Origin: Brevibacterium sp. JSBI002
GTDB taxonomy: Bacteria > Actinomycetota > Actinomycetes > Actinomycetales > Brevibacteriaceae
Direction of reading: 5' to 3'
DNA: 64,000 bases
Assembly: GCF_026013965.1 (NCBI RefSeq)
Contig: NZ_CP110341.1
Coordinates: 2,232,001-2,296,000, forward strand
Both the position numbers and the translations under genes were made by a program. Positions 9,448-17,951 of this stretch are shown here, in pieces (the first letter of the stretch is position 1; each line of letters opens with the position of its first letter). The notes below the pieces were generated by a model. The model saw nothing but the letters and a program-made list of their open reading frames with translations. It was not told the origin of the DNA and made no database searches.

Positions 9448-11201
9448 GAGTCTTCCTCCCTGTCGGTGTCGCTGGTTCTGTCGATGTCGCTGGGTCCGTG
9501 GTCTCTGGTCTTCGCTTCGGCGGCGTGCACGGTCGTCTCGTCGTTGACACCGGCCCGGTTCCGGTCGGCGAGCAGACCGCGGACTTCGCCGAGGAACCCA
9601 CGGTCGACGACGAGCACGATGATTCCGAAGACGACGCAGCCGAGGAGGGCGGCGACGATTCCGGCGGTGACCGCGGAGCTGGCGGAGTTGTCGAGGAGTC
9701 CCCCGAACCACTGCGAGGTCACGACTCCGGCGGTGCCCGCGACGACGGCGGCCCCGAGTGCGAGCAGCGACCGACGTCCGACGAGAGCGAGTCCCGCGGG
9801 GCCGAGGACGCGGCGCATATTCACGAGCAGGAATACTCCGGCGACGGTCATGCCCAGCACATAGCCGCTGCAGATGCAGATGAGGGTCAGTCCGGGATTG
9901 CCGTTCGAGCCGGTGACGAGGATGGCTCCGACCATGCCGACGATGACGAGGATCCACCCCGTCGTCGTGGCGGCCGCCGAATAGCGGGAGCGTTCGACTG
10001 CGTAGAAGACGCGGGTGCCCCACGCCACGAAGGACCACCCGGGCACGGCCAAGGCCATAACCATGATCGCCGTGGCCATGGAGTCGAAGGGTGCGGCGGA
10101 TTCGCTTTCGGCGTCGATGGCGATGAAGAAGGTCTGCAGGGGGCCGGCTGCCGAGAGCAGGATGACGGCGCCGAGTCCGCCGATGGCGATGATGAGCGCC
10201 GTCGTCGTCGAGGTCACCGACCGCATCCGCACCCCGGCTTCCGCACGTCTGTGCTCGGTCGCCTCGGGGTCGGTGGATCGTCCCACCCAGGTCGACAAGG
10301 TCGGGAAGACCACCGTCGCCACGGTCACGGCGAGCACCGCGTAGGGCAGCAGGTAGACGGCGTTGATGTAGCTGAAGAGGACGAGCGTGCCGTCCCCACC
10401 GACATGGTTGGCCAGGCTCAGGGTTGCGAGCACGGCGGCCTGCTGGGCGAGCAGGGCCGACATTCCGGCGCCGGCCAGGCGCAGCGCACGGTGAGCGACT
10501 CCGGGTGGGAAGGAGAAGGTGGGACGCAGCTTCAGCCCGGTCGTGGCCATCGGCAGGGCGAGCGGCAGCGCGAGGGCTGCCACGCCGACGGTGGTGCCCC
10601 AGCCGAGCCATCCGAGGTGGGTCTGCCAGGTGTCGTCGCTGCCGCCGACGGAACTGTAGGCGATGTAGCTGCCGATGACGATGAGGCTGGACAGAAGCGG
10701 GGCGAACGCCGGCCACAGGAACTTCCGGTGGGCCTGCAGCACTCCGGTGAGCACGGCGCCGATTCCGTAGAGGACGAGCTGCGGGGAGAACATGAGCAGC
10801 AGCTCCACTGTCGCCTGCACTCCCGCGGCGCTCGTCTTCGTGTCGACGAGGATCCTCGCGATCTGCGGGGCGAACACGGCCAGCAGGATCGACAGGGGCA
10901 AGGTGACGCTGACCGCCCAGGTCAGCAGACCGGAGGCGATGCGTCCGGCGGTCTCCCGGTCCGATCGGGCCAGCGGCACTGCAAGCAGCGGGATGACCGC
11001 TCCGGCCAGGGCGCCTCCGGCGACGACCTCGAAGAGGATGTTCGGGACCTGGTTGGCACTCTGGTAGGCGGTGCCGACGGTGCCGGCGCCGACGTTTGCC
11101 GAGAACACCAGCCAGCGTAAGAAGCCGACCAGTCGGGTCAGCAGGGTGATGATCGATACGAGCAGCGCCGTGGAGGCGAGGACTCGAACGAGCTTGCTCA
11201 C
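9444..11201 (-). CDS. murJ: Lipid II flippase MurJ (MviN family)
   Basis: 585 aa integral membrane protein with roughly 14 predicted membrane segments. It begins at SKLVRVLASTALLVSIITLLTRLVGFLRW, the MurJ/MviN N-terminal signature, with the conserved NxxxAGAVIPLLA-like region after the first two helices. MurJ flips lipid II across the membrane for peptidoglycan synthesis. The length is close to that of bare MurJ (about 520) plus an acidic cytoplasmic tail (VNDETTVHAAEA... to the end). It lacks the large kinase-like C-terminal domain of mycobacterial MviN. The GTG start at 11201 overlaps the MraY-like gene stop. Confidence 0.88.
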   Translation of the reverse strand: MSKLVRVLASTALLVSIITLLTRLVGFLRWLVFSANVGAGTVGTAYQSANQVPNILFEVVAGGALAGAVIPLLAVPLARSDRETAGRIASGLLTWAVSVTLPLSILLAVFAPQIARILVDTKTSAAGVQATVELLLMFSPQLVLYGIGAVLTGVLQAHRKFLWPAFAPLLSSLIVIGSYIAYSSVGGSDDTWQTHLGWLGWGTTVGVAALALPLALPMATTGLKLRPTFSFPPGVAHRALRLAGAGMSALLAQQAAVLATLSLANHVGGDGTLVLFSYINAVYLLPYAVLAVTVATVVFPTLSTWVGRSTDPEATEHRRAEAGVRMRSVTSTTTALIIAIGGLGAVILLSAAGPLQTFFIAIDAESESAAPFDSMATAIMVMALAVPGWSFVAWGTRVFYAVERSRYSAAATTTGWILVIVGMVGAILVTGSNGNPGLTLICICSGYVLGMTVAGVFLLVNMRRVLGPAGLALVGRRSLLALGAAVVAGTAGVVTSQWFGGLLDNSASSAVTAGIVAALLGCVVFGIIVLVVDRGFLGEVRGLLADRNRAGVNDETTVHAAEAKTRDHGPSDIDRTSDTDREEDS

Positions 11202-12064
11202 TGAACCTCGCGGCCGAACGAGTCGATCTCCCGCAGTCCCGGAGTCGATTCGATGACGGAGGTGAAAGAGACCTTCTCGCTGGCCAGGGTGAGTCCGGCG
11301 AGGACAGCGAGGATGAGGCGTCGCTGTGCCGATGTGGCGGTTTCGGCGAGGATCACGCCGATCGCCGCTCCCAGGGCATTGGCTCCGGTGTCGCCGAGCA
11401 TCGCATCACCGGCGAGGTCGTCGGGCCAGGCGGCTGCCGTGGCACCGGCGATCGCTCCCGACGGAGCCCATGACACGCGGCGTTCGTGGTCGGTGAAGGC
11501 CAGGGTCAGTGCTCCTGCCTTGAGTGCCCGGCCGGGCCGCAGGTCGAGGAGGTTGAACAGGTTCGCAGAGCCCGCGATCACTCCCCCGGTGACGATGACA
11601 TCCGCGGCGGCCGCGTACCAGGGCCGGTCGTCCTTATGGCTGATCCCGAAGATCCCAGTCGGGCGGGTGCGGCTGCGCAGGATCGCTGCGGCCGCGATCG
11701 ATGCGAGCGGAATGCCGGTGACCTTGATGGCCCCGGTCGTGATCTCCCCGCGGGCCAGGGCCGAAAGATGACCGCGCAGTCCCTTGGAGGTTCCGGATTC
11801 GCAGAAGTCGTCGACGGCACCGAGGCTGCCCGCCGCGGCCGTGGCCAGCAGGGTCGCCGACCGCTGCCGAGGATCTTCGATGAGGAGGCTGCCTGCCACC
11901 AGTCCCGCTGCGACGGCAGGGCCCTCGGCGAGCGAGACGTCGTGTCCGGCGTGGTTGGTGCGCACCACGGAATCGTGGGTGCGCAGCCGTGATCTGAGCA
12001 CGGCTTTCGTCGCGGCGAAGCCGGCGAGCCCGGCGACGGCGGTGCTGACGATGGAGCGGATCAT
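11198..12064 (-). CDS. MraY/WecA-like membrane phosphoglycosyltransferase homologue
   Basis: 288 aa membrane protein. It resembles polyprenyl-phosphate phosphosugar transferases in three blocks: LGAVDDF with a following KGLRGHL (about residues 80-98), SANLFNLLDLRPGRALK (about 165-181), and MLGDTGANALGAAIGV (about 220-235). These correspond to the Asp-Asp Mg site, the N-x-x-N-x-x-D loop and the GDxG loop of MraY/WecA. At 288 aa it is shorter than MraY (about 360). It is embedded between steB and murJ with 4-bp overlaps on both sides, which points to envelope assembly. Substrate and activity are not known; it may be a specialised or regulatory homologue. Confidence 0.7.
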   Translation of the reverse strand: MIRSIVSTAVAGLAGFAATKAVLRSRLRTHDSVVRTNHAGHDVSLAEGPAVAAGLVAGSLLIEDPRQRSATLLATAAAGSLGAVDDFCESGTSKGLRGHLSALARGEITTGAIKVTGIPLASIAAAAILRSRTRPTGIFGISHKDDRPWYAAAADVIVTGGVIAGSANLFNLLDLRPGRALKAGALTLAFTDHERRVSWAPSGAIAGATAAAWPDDLAGDAMLGDTGANALGAAIGVILAETATSAQRRLILAVLAGLTLASEKVSFTSVIESTPGLREIDSFGREVQ

Positions 12065-13053
12065 TTCTCGTCTCCCTTCGAAGTGTCGTCGGTCGACTCC
12101 TCTTCGATCTTGCCCGGCAGGATGCCTTCGGCGTCCTCGGCGAATCCGAAGTGTCCGTGCTTTCCGGCTTCTCCGGAGGCCAGTGCCCGCACGGTGATGA
12201 CGGGACCGGCGCCGAGGCCGAGGCCGTCGACGGTGCTGGCACGGGACTTCTCCGTCCGCAGCACGTTGACGAGTCCGTTCTGTGCCGATCCGGCGTCGCC
12301 GGCGACGACCACCGAGTTCGCTTCGGCGGTGAGCGCGGTGATGAAGTCGGTGACGAGGGTGCGGGTGCCCTTGTCGTCGGTGGCCTTCGGGCTGGGTTCG
12401 GTGTCCTCGGCCAGTGTCGAGTTCTCATCGTCGATGACGATGAACAGCGAAGTGGTCTTGTGGTCCGTGTCGGTGCGCAGACGGTCGGCTTCGACGAAGA
12501 CGTCGTAGAGCTTCGCAGCCTGCTTCTCCGCATCGGCCTGATCGTCTTCGTCTTCGAGCATCGAGGCGTCCCCGGTCAGGGCGATGACGAGAGCGGCGCG
12601 GATCGCGGTCGAGTCGTCTTTCGGCAGGTGCGGCACGACAGTGCGCAGCCTCTTGAGGAACTGGGTGGAATCCTCGAGGCTGAGCGTATTCGGCACGAAC
12701 GAGACGTCGCCGGCGATGGTGCCATCGGCTTCCTTGACCCGGTTGCTGACCTCTTCGACCTGTTCGGAGTCCGCCTCGGGGGCGGCGATGATGCTCACTT
12801 CCTGCCCGTCGAGGGTGCCGTCGATGAGTTCCGGGGCCGCGGCGGTGACGAATTCGTTCTGCTTGTCGATATTGCCCTTGGCGGCGTCGAGGTCGGAGCG
12901 CAGACTGTCGCGGTCCGAGCGCAAGGCGTCGACCTGGCTCTGCAGGGACTCCCCGATCGGTTCCTTCAGCGGTCCCGCGCCGAGGACGATGCCGACGGCC
13001 AGCGCCAGGAACACCGAGACGAGGGAGACGAGGTGGTAGCGGAAATCAATCAC
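12061..13053 (-). CDS. steB: SteB/MctB-family outer-envelope or cytokinetic protein
   Basis: 330 aa. An N-terminal membrane anchor (YHLVSLVSVFLALAVGIVLGAGPL, residues 6-29) is followed by a coiled-coil segment (about residues 35-70) and a mixed alpha/beta extracytoplasmic domain. It matches the family known as MctB (Rv1698) in mycobacteria and as SteB in Corynebacterium, where SteA-SteB act in cell division and cell separation. The GTG at 13053 overlaps the steA stop by 8 bp. The copper-transport label often attached to this family is uncertain; the steA neighbour favours the cell-division role. Confidence 0.85.
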   Translation of the reverse strand: MIDFRYHLVSLVSVFLALAVGIVLGAGPLKEPIGESLQSQVDALRSDRDSLRSDLDAAKGNIDKQNEFVTAAAPELIDGTLDGQEVSIIAAPEADSEQVEEVSNRVKEADGTIAGDVSFVPNTLSLEDSTQFLKRLRTVVPHLPKDDSTAIRAALVIALTGDASMLEDEDDQADAEKQAAKLYDVFVEADRLRTDTDHKTTSLFIVIDDENSTLAEDTEPSPKATDDKGTRTLVTDFITALTAEANSVVVAGDAGSAQNGLVNVLRTEKSRASTVDGLGLGAGPVITVRALASGEAGKHGHFGFAEDAEGILPGKIEEESTDDTSKGDEK

Positions 13054-14278
13054 TGGTCAGTCCTTGGATGAGGCCGGCGGAGTCGGTCGATGCTGCGGGG
13101 TCGCCGCCGAAGAGGGAGCCTATCCAGCCGAAGAGGCCGTCGAGTTGGGCGCCGATGAGCCCGAGGAAGGTCTGTCCGGCCGAGGTTGCGGTCATCGCCA
13201 CACCGAGGGCGACGAGTCCGGCGATGATGAGCACGGCCAGCTGCAGGCTGGAGATGCGCTGCCGGTAGAGCAGGGACACGCCCTTGGCATCGATGAGCTT
13301 CGAACCCACACGCAGTCGGGTGATGAAGGTCGAGGCCATGCCCTTGCGGCCCTTGTCGAGGAACTCCATGACGGTGTCGTGGGTGCCGACGGCGACGATG
13401 AGTTCGGCACCCTTGTCATCGGCGAGCAGCATGGCTATGTCCTCGCTCGTACCCGAGGCTGCGAAGGCCACGCATTCGACTCCGAGGGCTTCGACCCGTT
13501 CGGTGCCCGGGGCGGTGCCGTCGCGGTAGGCGTGGACGACGATCTCGGCCCCCGAGGTCAGAGCGGTATCGGACACGGAGTCCATGTCCCCGACGATCAT
13601 GTCCGGTCGGTAGCCGGCTTCGATGATGGCATCGGCTCCGCCGTCGACGCCGATGAGCAGCGGCCGGTATTCGCGGATATAGGAGGCCAGCATCGCCAGG
13701 TCCTCCTTGTAGTGGTATCCGCGGACGACGATGAGCACATGCCGGTCGGTAAACGTCGTCTTCACCTCCGGCACGACGAGCTCGGCCGAGAGCAGATCGG
13801 AGTCCTTGCGGATGTATTCGATCGTGTTGTCGATGAAGTCCACCAGCACGGAGTTCATTCCGGCCTCGGCGGCGTGCATGTCCTCGGAGATCGTCTCGGC
13901 CGTCTGCCGGACTCCTGTGGCCACCTCGGTCTCACCTGCGAATACGGTGGCGCCCTCGATGGAGATCTCGGCGTTCTCGTCGACCGCATCGAAGATATCG
14001 GCTCCGGCGGCGTCGATGAGGGGGATGCCTGCGTCGACGATGATGCTCGGGCCGAGGTTCGGGTAGCGGCCGGAGATCGACTTGTCGGCGTTGATCACCG
14101 CGGCCGGCCGGCAGGCGACGAGGGCTTCGGCGGAGATGCGGTCGATATCGGAGTGCTTGATGACGGCGATGTCGCCTGCTTGGAGGCGTTTCGTCAGATT
14201 CTTCGTGCGTCGATCCAAGCGGGCAGGGGCGGGGCCGAACCGGGTCGGTGCGGTGAGGTTCTGTCTGCGCACTTTCAT
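13046..14278 (-). CDS. steA: SteA-like putative cytokinetic ring protein
   Basis: 410 aa. The central part resembles the catalytic domain of thiamine pyrophosphokinase (LLIGVDGGADAIIEAGYRPDMIVGDMDSVSD, about residues 218-248). The C-terminus carries a membrane helix (LAVLIIAGLVALGVAMTA, about 345-362) and a short tail. In Corynebacterium SteA interacts with SteB and localises to the division septum. Position between recN and steB matches Rv1697. True pyrophosphokinase activity is not expected from the family role but has not been excluded from sequence. Confidence 0.88.
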   Translation of the reverse strand: MKVRRQNLTAPTRFGPAPARLDRRTKNLTKRLQAGDIAVIKHSDIDRISAEALVACRPAAVINADKSISGRYPNLGPSIIVDAGIPLIDAAGADIFDAVDENAEISIEGATVFAGETEVATGVRQTAETISEDMHAAEAGMNSVLVDFIDNTIEYIRKDSDLLSAELVVPEVKTTFTDRHVLIVVRGYHYKEDLAMLASYIREYRPLLIGVDGGADAIIEAGYRPDMIVGDMDSVSDTALTSGAEIVVHAYRDGTAPGTERVEALGVECVAFAASGTSEDIAMLLADDKGAELIVAVGTHDTVMEFLDKGRKGMASTFITRLRVGSKLIDAKGVSLLYRQRISSLQLAVLIIAGLVALGVAMTATSAGQTFLGLIGAQLDGLFGWIGSLFGGDPAASTDSAGLIQGLTSD

Positions 14279-14293
14279 GGTCCGCCCATTCTC

Positions 14294-15997
14294 TCATCTG
14301 CTGCCAACGCCGGCCTCCTTGACCTGCCGAGCGTTGTCGAGCAGTTCGGCTGCATGGGCCTTCGCCGAGGCGGAGTCGTCCATGCCCGCCAACATGCGGG
14401 AGAGTTCGACGACGCGTTCGGCATCGGTCAGCTCCTGCACTCCCGAGCGCACGGTCTCGGCGTCGTCGTCCTTGACGATGGTCACATGGGTGTCGGCCCA
14501 GGCGGCGACCTGCGGCAGGTGGGTGACGACGATGACCTGGGCGCCCTGGGCGAGTTTGGCCAGCCGACGGCCGATCTCCACGGCCGCTTTGCCGCCGACT
14601 CCGGCATCGACTTCGTCGAAGACGTAGGTGGGGATGGATTCGCTGGCAGCCCTGACGACTTCGATGGCGAGCATGACACGGGAGAGCTCACCGCCGCTGG
14701 CGATCTTCGCGATGTCGTCGGGGATCGAGGATTCGTGGGCGGCGAAGGTCAGCCGGACCTCGTCGGCCCCGTGGGTGGTGGGTTCGCGTTCGGAGATCTC
14801 GAAGGCGACCGTGGCCTTCGGCATCGACAGGGCGGTGAGCTCTTCGCTCACCGCAGCGGAGAATTCGTCCGCGGTGGCCCTGCGGATCTCGGTGAGCGCC
14901 GAGGCGGCCGCCTCCATGGTCTCGCGAGCCTCGGTGAGTTCGGCGTCGAGTCCGTCGAGGTCGCGGTCCTCGGCTTCGAGTTCGGCGAGTTCCGCGGCCG
15001 AGCGGGATTCGAAGTCGAGGACTTCGGCGACGTCCTGGCCGTAGGGAGCCAGGGTGCCGAGCTCCGCGCGGCGTGCTTCGGTCTCCTCCAGCGAGGTTTC
15101 GCCGAGTTCGTCGAAACCGGAGAGGTAGTTCGACAGTTCCGCGGCGGAGTCGGATAGACGCAGCACGGCGTCGCCGAGGGCTTCGCGTATGGTGACGAGT
15201 TCCTTGTCGGAGCCTTCGACATCGGCGATCGTGCTGATGGCCTGGTGGACGAGGTCGACGGCGGCGCCGGCATCGTCGATCTCCGAACCGAGCAGCAGGT
15301 CGTGGGCGGCGCCGACGGCGCGAGTGATCTCGGCGGCGGCACCGAGTTTCGCCGACTGCGCGGCCAGGGTCTCGTCTTCGCCGGGTTCGGGGCGGACCTT
15401 GTCGATGGTCTCCAGACAGCCGCGCAGCCACAGGATGCGTTCGCGGCGGGCGGCGGTGGAGTCTTTGATGCGGCTGACGCGGGCTTCGGTCTCGCGCCAG
15501 TTCTCGAAGGCGGCGCGGTAACGGTCGGCCACCTCGGCGAGAGCAGTGCCACCGGCGGCATCGAGGAGGTGTCGCTGTTGGGCGGCGCCCTTGAGGCGCA
15601 GCTGTTCAGACTGGCCGTGGAGGGTGATGAGGTCCGAGGAGATGTCGGTGAGCACGGAGATCGGCACGGTCCGGCCGCCGGCCGTGGCCCGGGCACGGCC
15701 CTTGAGCGCGACGGTGCGGGAGATGATCGCTTCATCGTCGGCGCTGCCGCCGGCCTCTTCGATGCGTTCGCGCACGGGTTCGGCCACATCGGTGAAGATG
15801 CCTTCGACTTCGGCCTTCTCTGCGCCTTTGCGCACGACTCCGGAGCCGACCTTGCGGCCCATGAGCAGGGACAGGGCGGAGACGAACATGGTCTTTCCCG
15901 CACCGGTCTCACCGGTGACGACAGTGAAGCCGGTGTCGAGTTCGACGGCGGCCTCGGCGATCACGCCGAGATGGGAGATGCGCAGTTCGGAGATCAT
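14294..15997 (-). CDS. recN: DNA repair protein RecN
   Basis: 567 aa SMC-like ATPase. Walker A is GETGAGKTMFVSAL at about residues 29-42, the long central coiled coil lies around residues 150-370, and the C-terminal half holds the signature SGGELSRVMLAIE followed by Walker B FDEVDAGVGGKAAVEIG. RecN acts early in double-strand break repair. No LexA box was recognised in the adjoining sequence; the gene begins immediately after the nadK stop, so it is likely co-transcribed with tlyA-nadK. Confidence 0.96.
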   Translation of the reverse strand: MISELRISHLGVIAEAAVELDTGFTVVTGETGAGKTMFVSALSLLMGRKVGSGVVRKGAEKAEVEGIFTDVAEPVRERIEEAGGSADDEAIISRTVALKGRARATAGGRTVPISVLTDISSDLITLHGQSEQLRLKGAAQQRHLLDAAGGTALAEVADRYRAAFENWRETEARVSRIKDSTAARRERILWLRGCLETIDKVRPEPGEDETLAAQSAKLGAAAEITRAVGAAHDLLLGSEIDDAGAAVDLVHQAISTIADVEGSDKELVTIREALGDAVLRLSDSAAELSNYLSGFDELGETSLEETEARRAELGTLAPYGQDVAEVLDFESRSAAELAELEAEDRDLDGLDAELTEARETMEAAASALTEIRRATADEFSAAVSEELTALSMPKATVAFEISEREPTTHGADEVRLTFAAHESSIPDDIAKIASGGELSRVMLAIEVVRAASESIPTYVFDEVDAGVGGKAAVEIGRRLAKLAQGAQVIVVTHLPQVAAWADTHVTIVKDDDAETVRSGVQELTDAERVVELSRMLAGMDDSASAKAHAAELLDNARQVKEAGVGSR

Positions 15998-16939
15998 TCA
16001 GGCCTCCTTGATCGGTCCTCGCCAGCCGGAGACGGGCAGGCGGAACTTCGCGACGAGTCGGTCGGTGAAGGGGCCGGTGTGGAGGCGGGCGAGTCGGATC
16101 GGTGATTTTGAGCGGGTGGCTTCCACGCGGGCCCCGGACGGCAGTTCGAGGGCGCGGCGGCCGTCGCACCACAGCACTGCGGAGAATTCGGGGTTCATCT
16201 GGGAGATCTCCACGCCGAGGCGGGAGGTCGGGTTGACGACGAGCGGTTTGGAGAACAGCGCGTGGGCGGAGATCGGAACGAGGATGAGTGCTTCGACCTC
16301 GGGCCAGACGATGGGTCCGCCTGCGGAGAACGAGTACGCGGTAGAGCCGGTGGGGGTGGCGAGGATGACGCCGTCGCAGCCGAAGGAGGACACGGGGCGG
16401 GCGTCGACACCGAGGACGACGTCGATCATCCGGGATTTCGAGGTCTTCTCGATGGTCACCTCGTTGAGTGCCCAGGCGTTGAAGATGTTCTCGCCTTCGT
16501 GCCACACGGACACGTCGAGCGCGAGCCGCTCCTCGACGGAATAGTCACGTTGGGAGGCGCGGTGGACCGCCTCGGCGAGGTCTTCCTTCTCGCTTTCGGC
16601 GAGGAAGCCGACATGGCCCAGGTTGATGCCCATGAGCGGGGCGCCGGAGCCGTGGAAGCGTTCGGCGGCGCGCAGGATCGTGCCGTCGCCGCCGAGGACG
16701 ATGACGAGTTCGCAGGCGTTCTTCCACTCACCGAGTTCGGAGGGGTCGATGATGACGCAGTGGTTGAGGATGGGTTCGTCGTCGACGGCTTCGGCCTGGC
16801 GGGCGCGGATGCCGACGATTTCATCGGAGAGGACGACCGGGGTGACCCCGTCGTCGAGGAGGGCCTTGAACACGCTGACGGCGGCCACGGCCGACTCATC
16901 ACGCTGGGGGTGCAGCAGCACCATGATGTGTCTGGTCAC
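15998..16939 (-). CDS. nadK: NAD kinase
   Basis: 313 aa. The GGDGTILRAAE motif (about residues 82-92), NLGHVGFLAE and the SPTGSTAYSFSAGGPI-like block (seen as ATPTGSTAYSFSAGGPIVWPE, about 186-206) are diagnostic of ATP/polyphosphate-dependent NAD kinases that make NADP. The GTG start at 16939 overlaps the tlyA stop. The tlyA-nadK-recN order is conserved across actinobacteria. Confidence 0.96.
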   Translation of the reverse strand: MTRHIMVLLHPQRDESAVAAVSVFKALLDDGVTPVVLSDEIVGIRARQAEAVDDEPILNHCVIIDPSELGEWKNACELVIVLGGDGTILRAAERFHGSGAPLMGINLGHVGFLAESEKEDLAEAVHRASQRDYSVEERLALDVSVWHEGENIFNAWALNEVTIEKTSKSRMIDVVLGVDARPVSSFGCDGVILATPTGSTAYSFSAGGPIVWPEVEALILVPISAHALFSKPLVVNPTSRLGVEISQMNPEFSAVLWCDGRRALELPSGARVEATRSKSPIRLARLHTGPFTDRLVAKFRLPVSGWRGPIKEA

Positions 16940-17742
16940 GACTCTCCTCTCATCATTTCGTCCAGGTGGGTGGGGATGTCTGCTTGGTCGAGCCTATCGG
17001 ACTGGTCATGTGTTCGGCCTGGCCGAACACGCAGGAAGTACTCCCGATTCCCGCTGGGGCCCGGCAGCGGTGAGGGTGCGATGTCGGTGACGCGGGCGTC
17101 TTTGTCGGTCACGGCGTCGAGGACGGAGTCGATGGCGCGGCGGCGTTTCTCCCGGCTGGTGACGACTCCGTGTTTGTCCAGGGAGGCGCGTGCCAGTTCG
17201 AATTGCGGTTTGACCATGAGGAACAGTTCTCCCGTCGCGGCAGTCGCGGCCAGCAGCGGTCCGATGAGCAGGCGCAGGGAGATGAAGGAGACGTCTGCGA
17301 CGACGAGGTCGACGGTCGGCACGTCGGAGTCGGACAGGTCGCGGAGGTTGAGTCCTTCGCGGACGTGGACGCGCGGATCGTCGCGGAGGACGGTCGCGAG
17401 TTGGTCGTGGCCGACATCGACGGCCCAGACGTGTGCGACACCGTGATGCAGGAGGACTTGGGTGAAGCCACCGGTGGAGGCGCCTGCGTCGAGGGCCGTC
17501 AGACCCTGAAGTCGGTTGGTGAGGTCGAAGGCCTCGAGCGCGCCGAGGAGTTTGTGGGCGCTGCGGGCGACCCAGGGGTCGGGTTCGGTGACGGAGACGT
17601 CGTCGGTGTCTCGCACATCTTGGGAGGCCTTGGTCGCGGTGCGGCCGTTGACGCTGACGCGACCGGCGGCGATTTCGCGGGCGGCGCGGGAGCGGGAGTT
17701 CAGCAGTCCGCGGTCGACGAGTGCCCGGTCGAGTCTGCTCAC
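16936..17742 (-). CDS. tlyA: 16S/23S rRNA (cytidine-2'-O)-methyltransferase TlyA
   Basis: 268 aa from the GTG at 17742, which overlaps the stop of the small upstream gene (GTGA) and has AGGTGGG just upstream; the frame is open further upstream but there it only shadows other genes. An N-terminal S4 domain (SRLDRALVDRGLLNSRSRAAREI) is followed by a FtsJ-like SAM domain with ALDAGASTGGFTQVLLHHG. TlyA methylates C1409 of 16S and C1920 of 23S rRNA; in mycobacteria loss gives capreomycin resistance. Confidence 0.93.
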   Translation of the reverse strand: MSRLDRALVDRGLLNSRSRAAREIAAGRVSVNGRTATKASQDVRDTDDVSVTEPDPWVARSAHKLLGALEAFDLTNRLQGLTALDAGASTGGFTQVLLHHGVAHVWAVDVGHDQLATVLRDDPRVHVREGLNLRDLSDSDVPTVDLVVADVSFISLRLLIGPLLAATAATGELFLMVKPQFELARASLDKHGVVTSREKRRRAIDSVLDAVTDKDARVTDIAPSPLPGPSGNREYFLRVRPGRTHDQSDRLDQADIPTHLDEMMRGES

Positions 17743-17951
17743 AAGGAGCCCACCTGCGCGTCGAGGTCGCCCAGCAAGGAGTTGAGAAGTTCGTGCCGTT
17801 CGGCCGCCGGTGCTTCTTTGGCCTCGTCGAGGCTGGACCGCCAGGTCTCGATCGGCACGTCCCCGCTCACCGAGGCGGGGGTTGGGGCAGGACCTGGGCC
17901 GGGAGTCGAGTTCGGGCCGGGATTCTGGCCGGGTGACGGGGTCTGGCTCAT
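17739..17951 (-). CDS. Small conserved-position protein of unknown function (70 aa)
   Basis: 70 aa, with a Pro/Gly-rich N-terminal half (residues 1-30) and a short helical C-terminal half (RSSLDEAKEAPAAERHELLNSLL). Reading frames overlap by 4 bp on both sides, with the HAD phosphatase upstream and tlyA downstream, so it is almost certainly translated. A similarly short gene (Rv1693) sits at the same place in M. tuberculosis. I recognise no domain. Confidence 0.65.
   Translation of the reverse strand: MSQTPSPGQNPGPNSTPGPGPAPTPASVSGDVPIETWRSSLDEAKEAPAAERHELLNSLLGDLDAQVGSL

Noticed and set aside
12151..15157. Plus-strand frames of 300-700 codons opposite steB, steA and recN
   Set aside because: Antisense shadows with Gly/Asp/Val-rich low-complexity content and no motifs.
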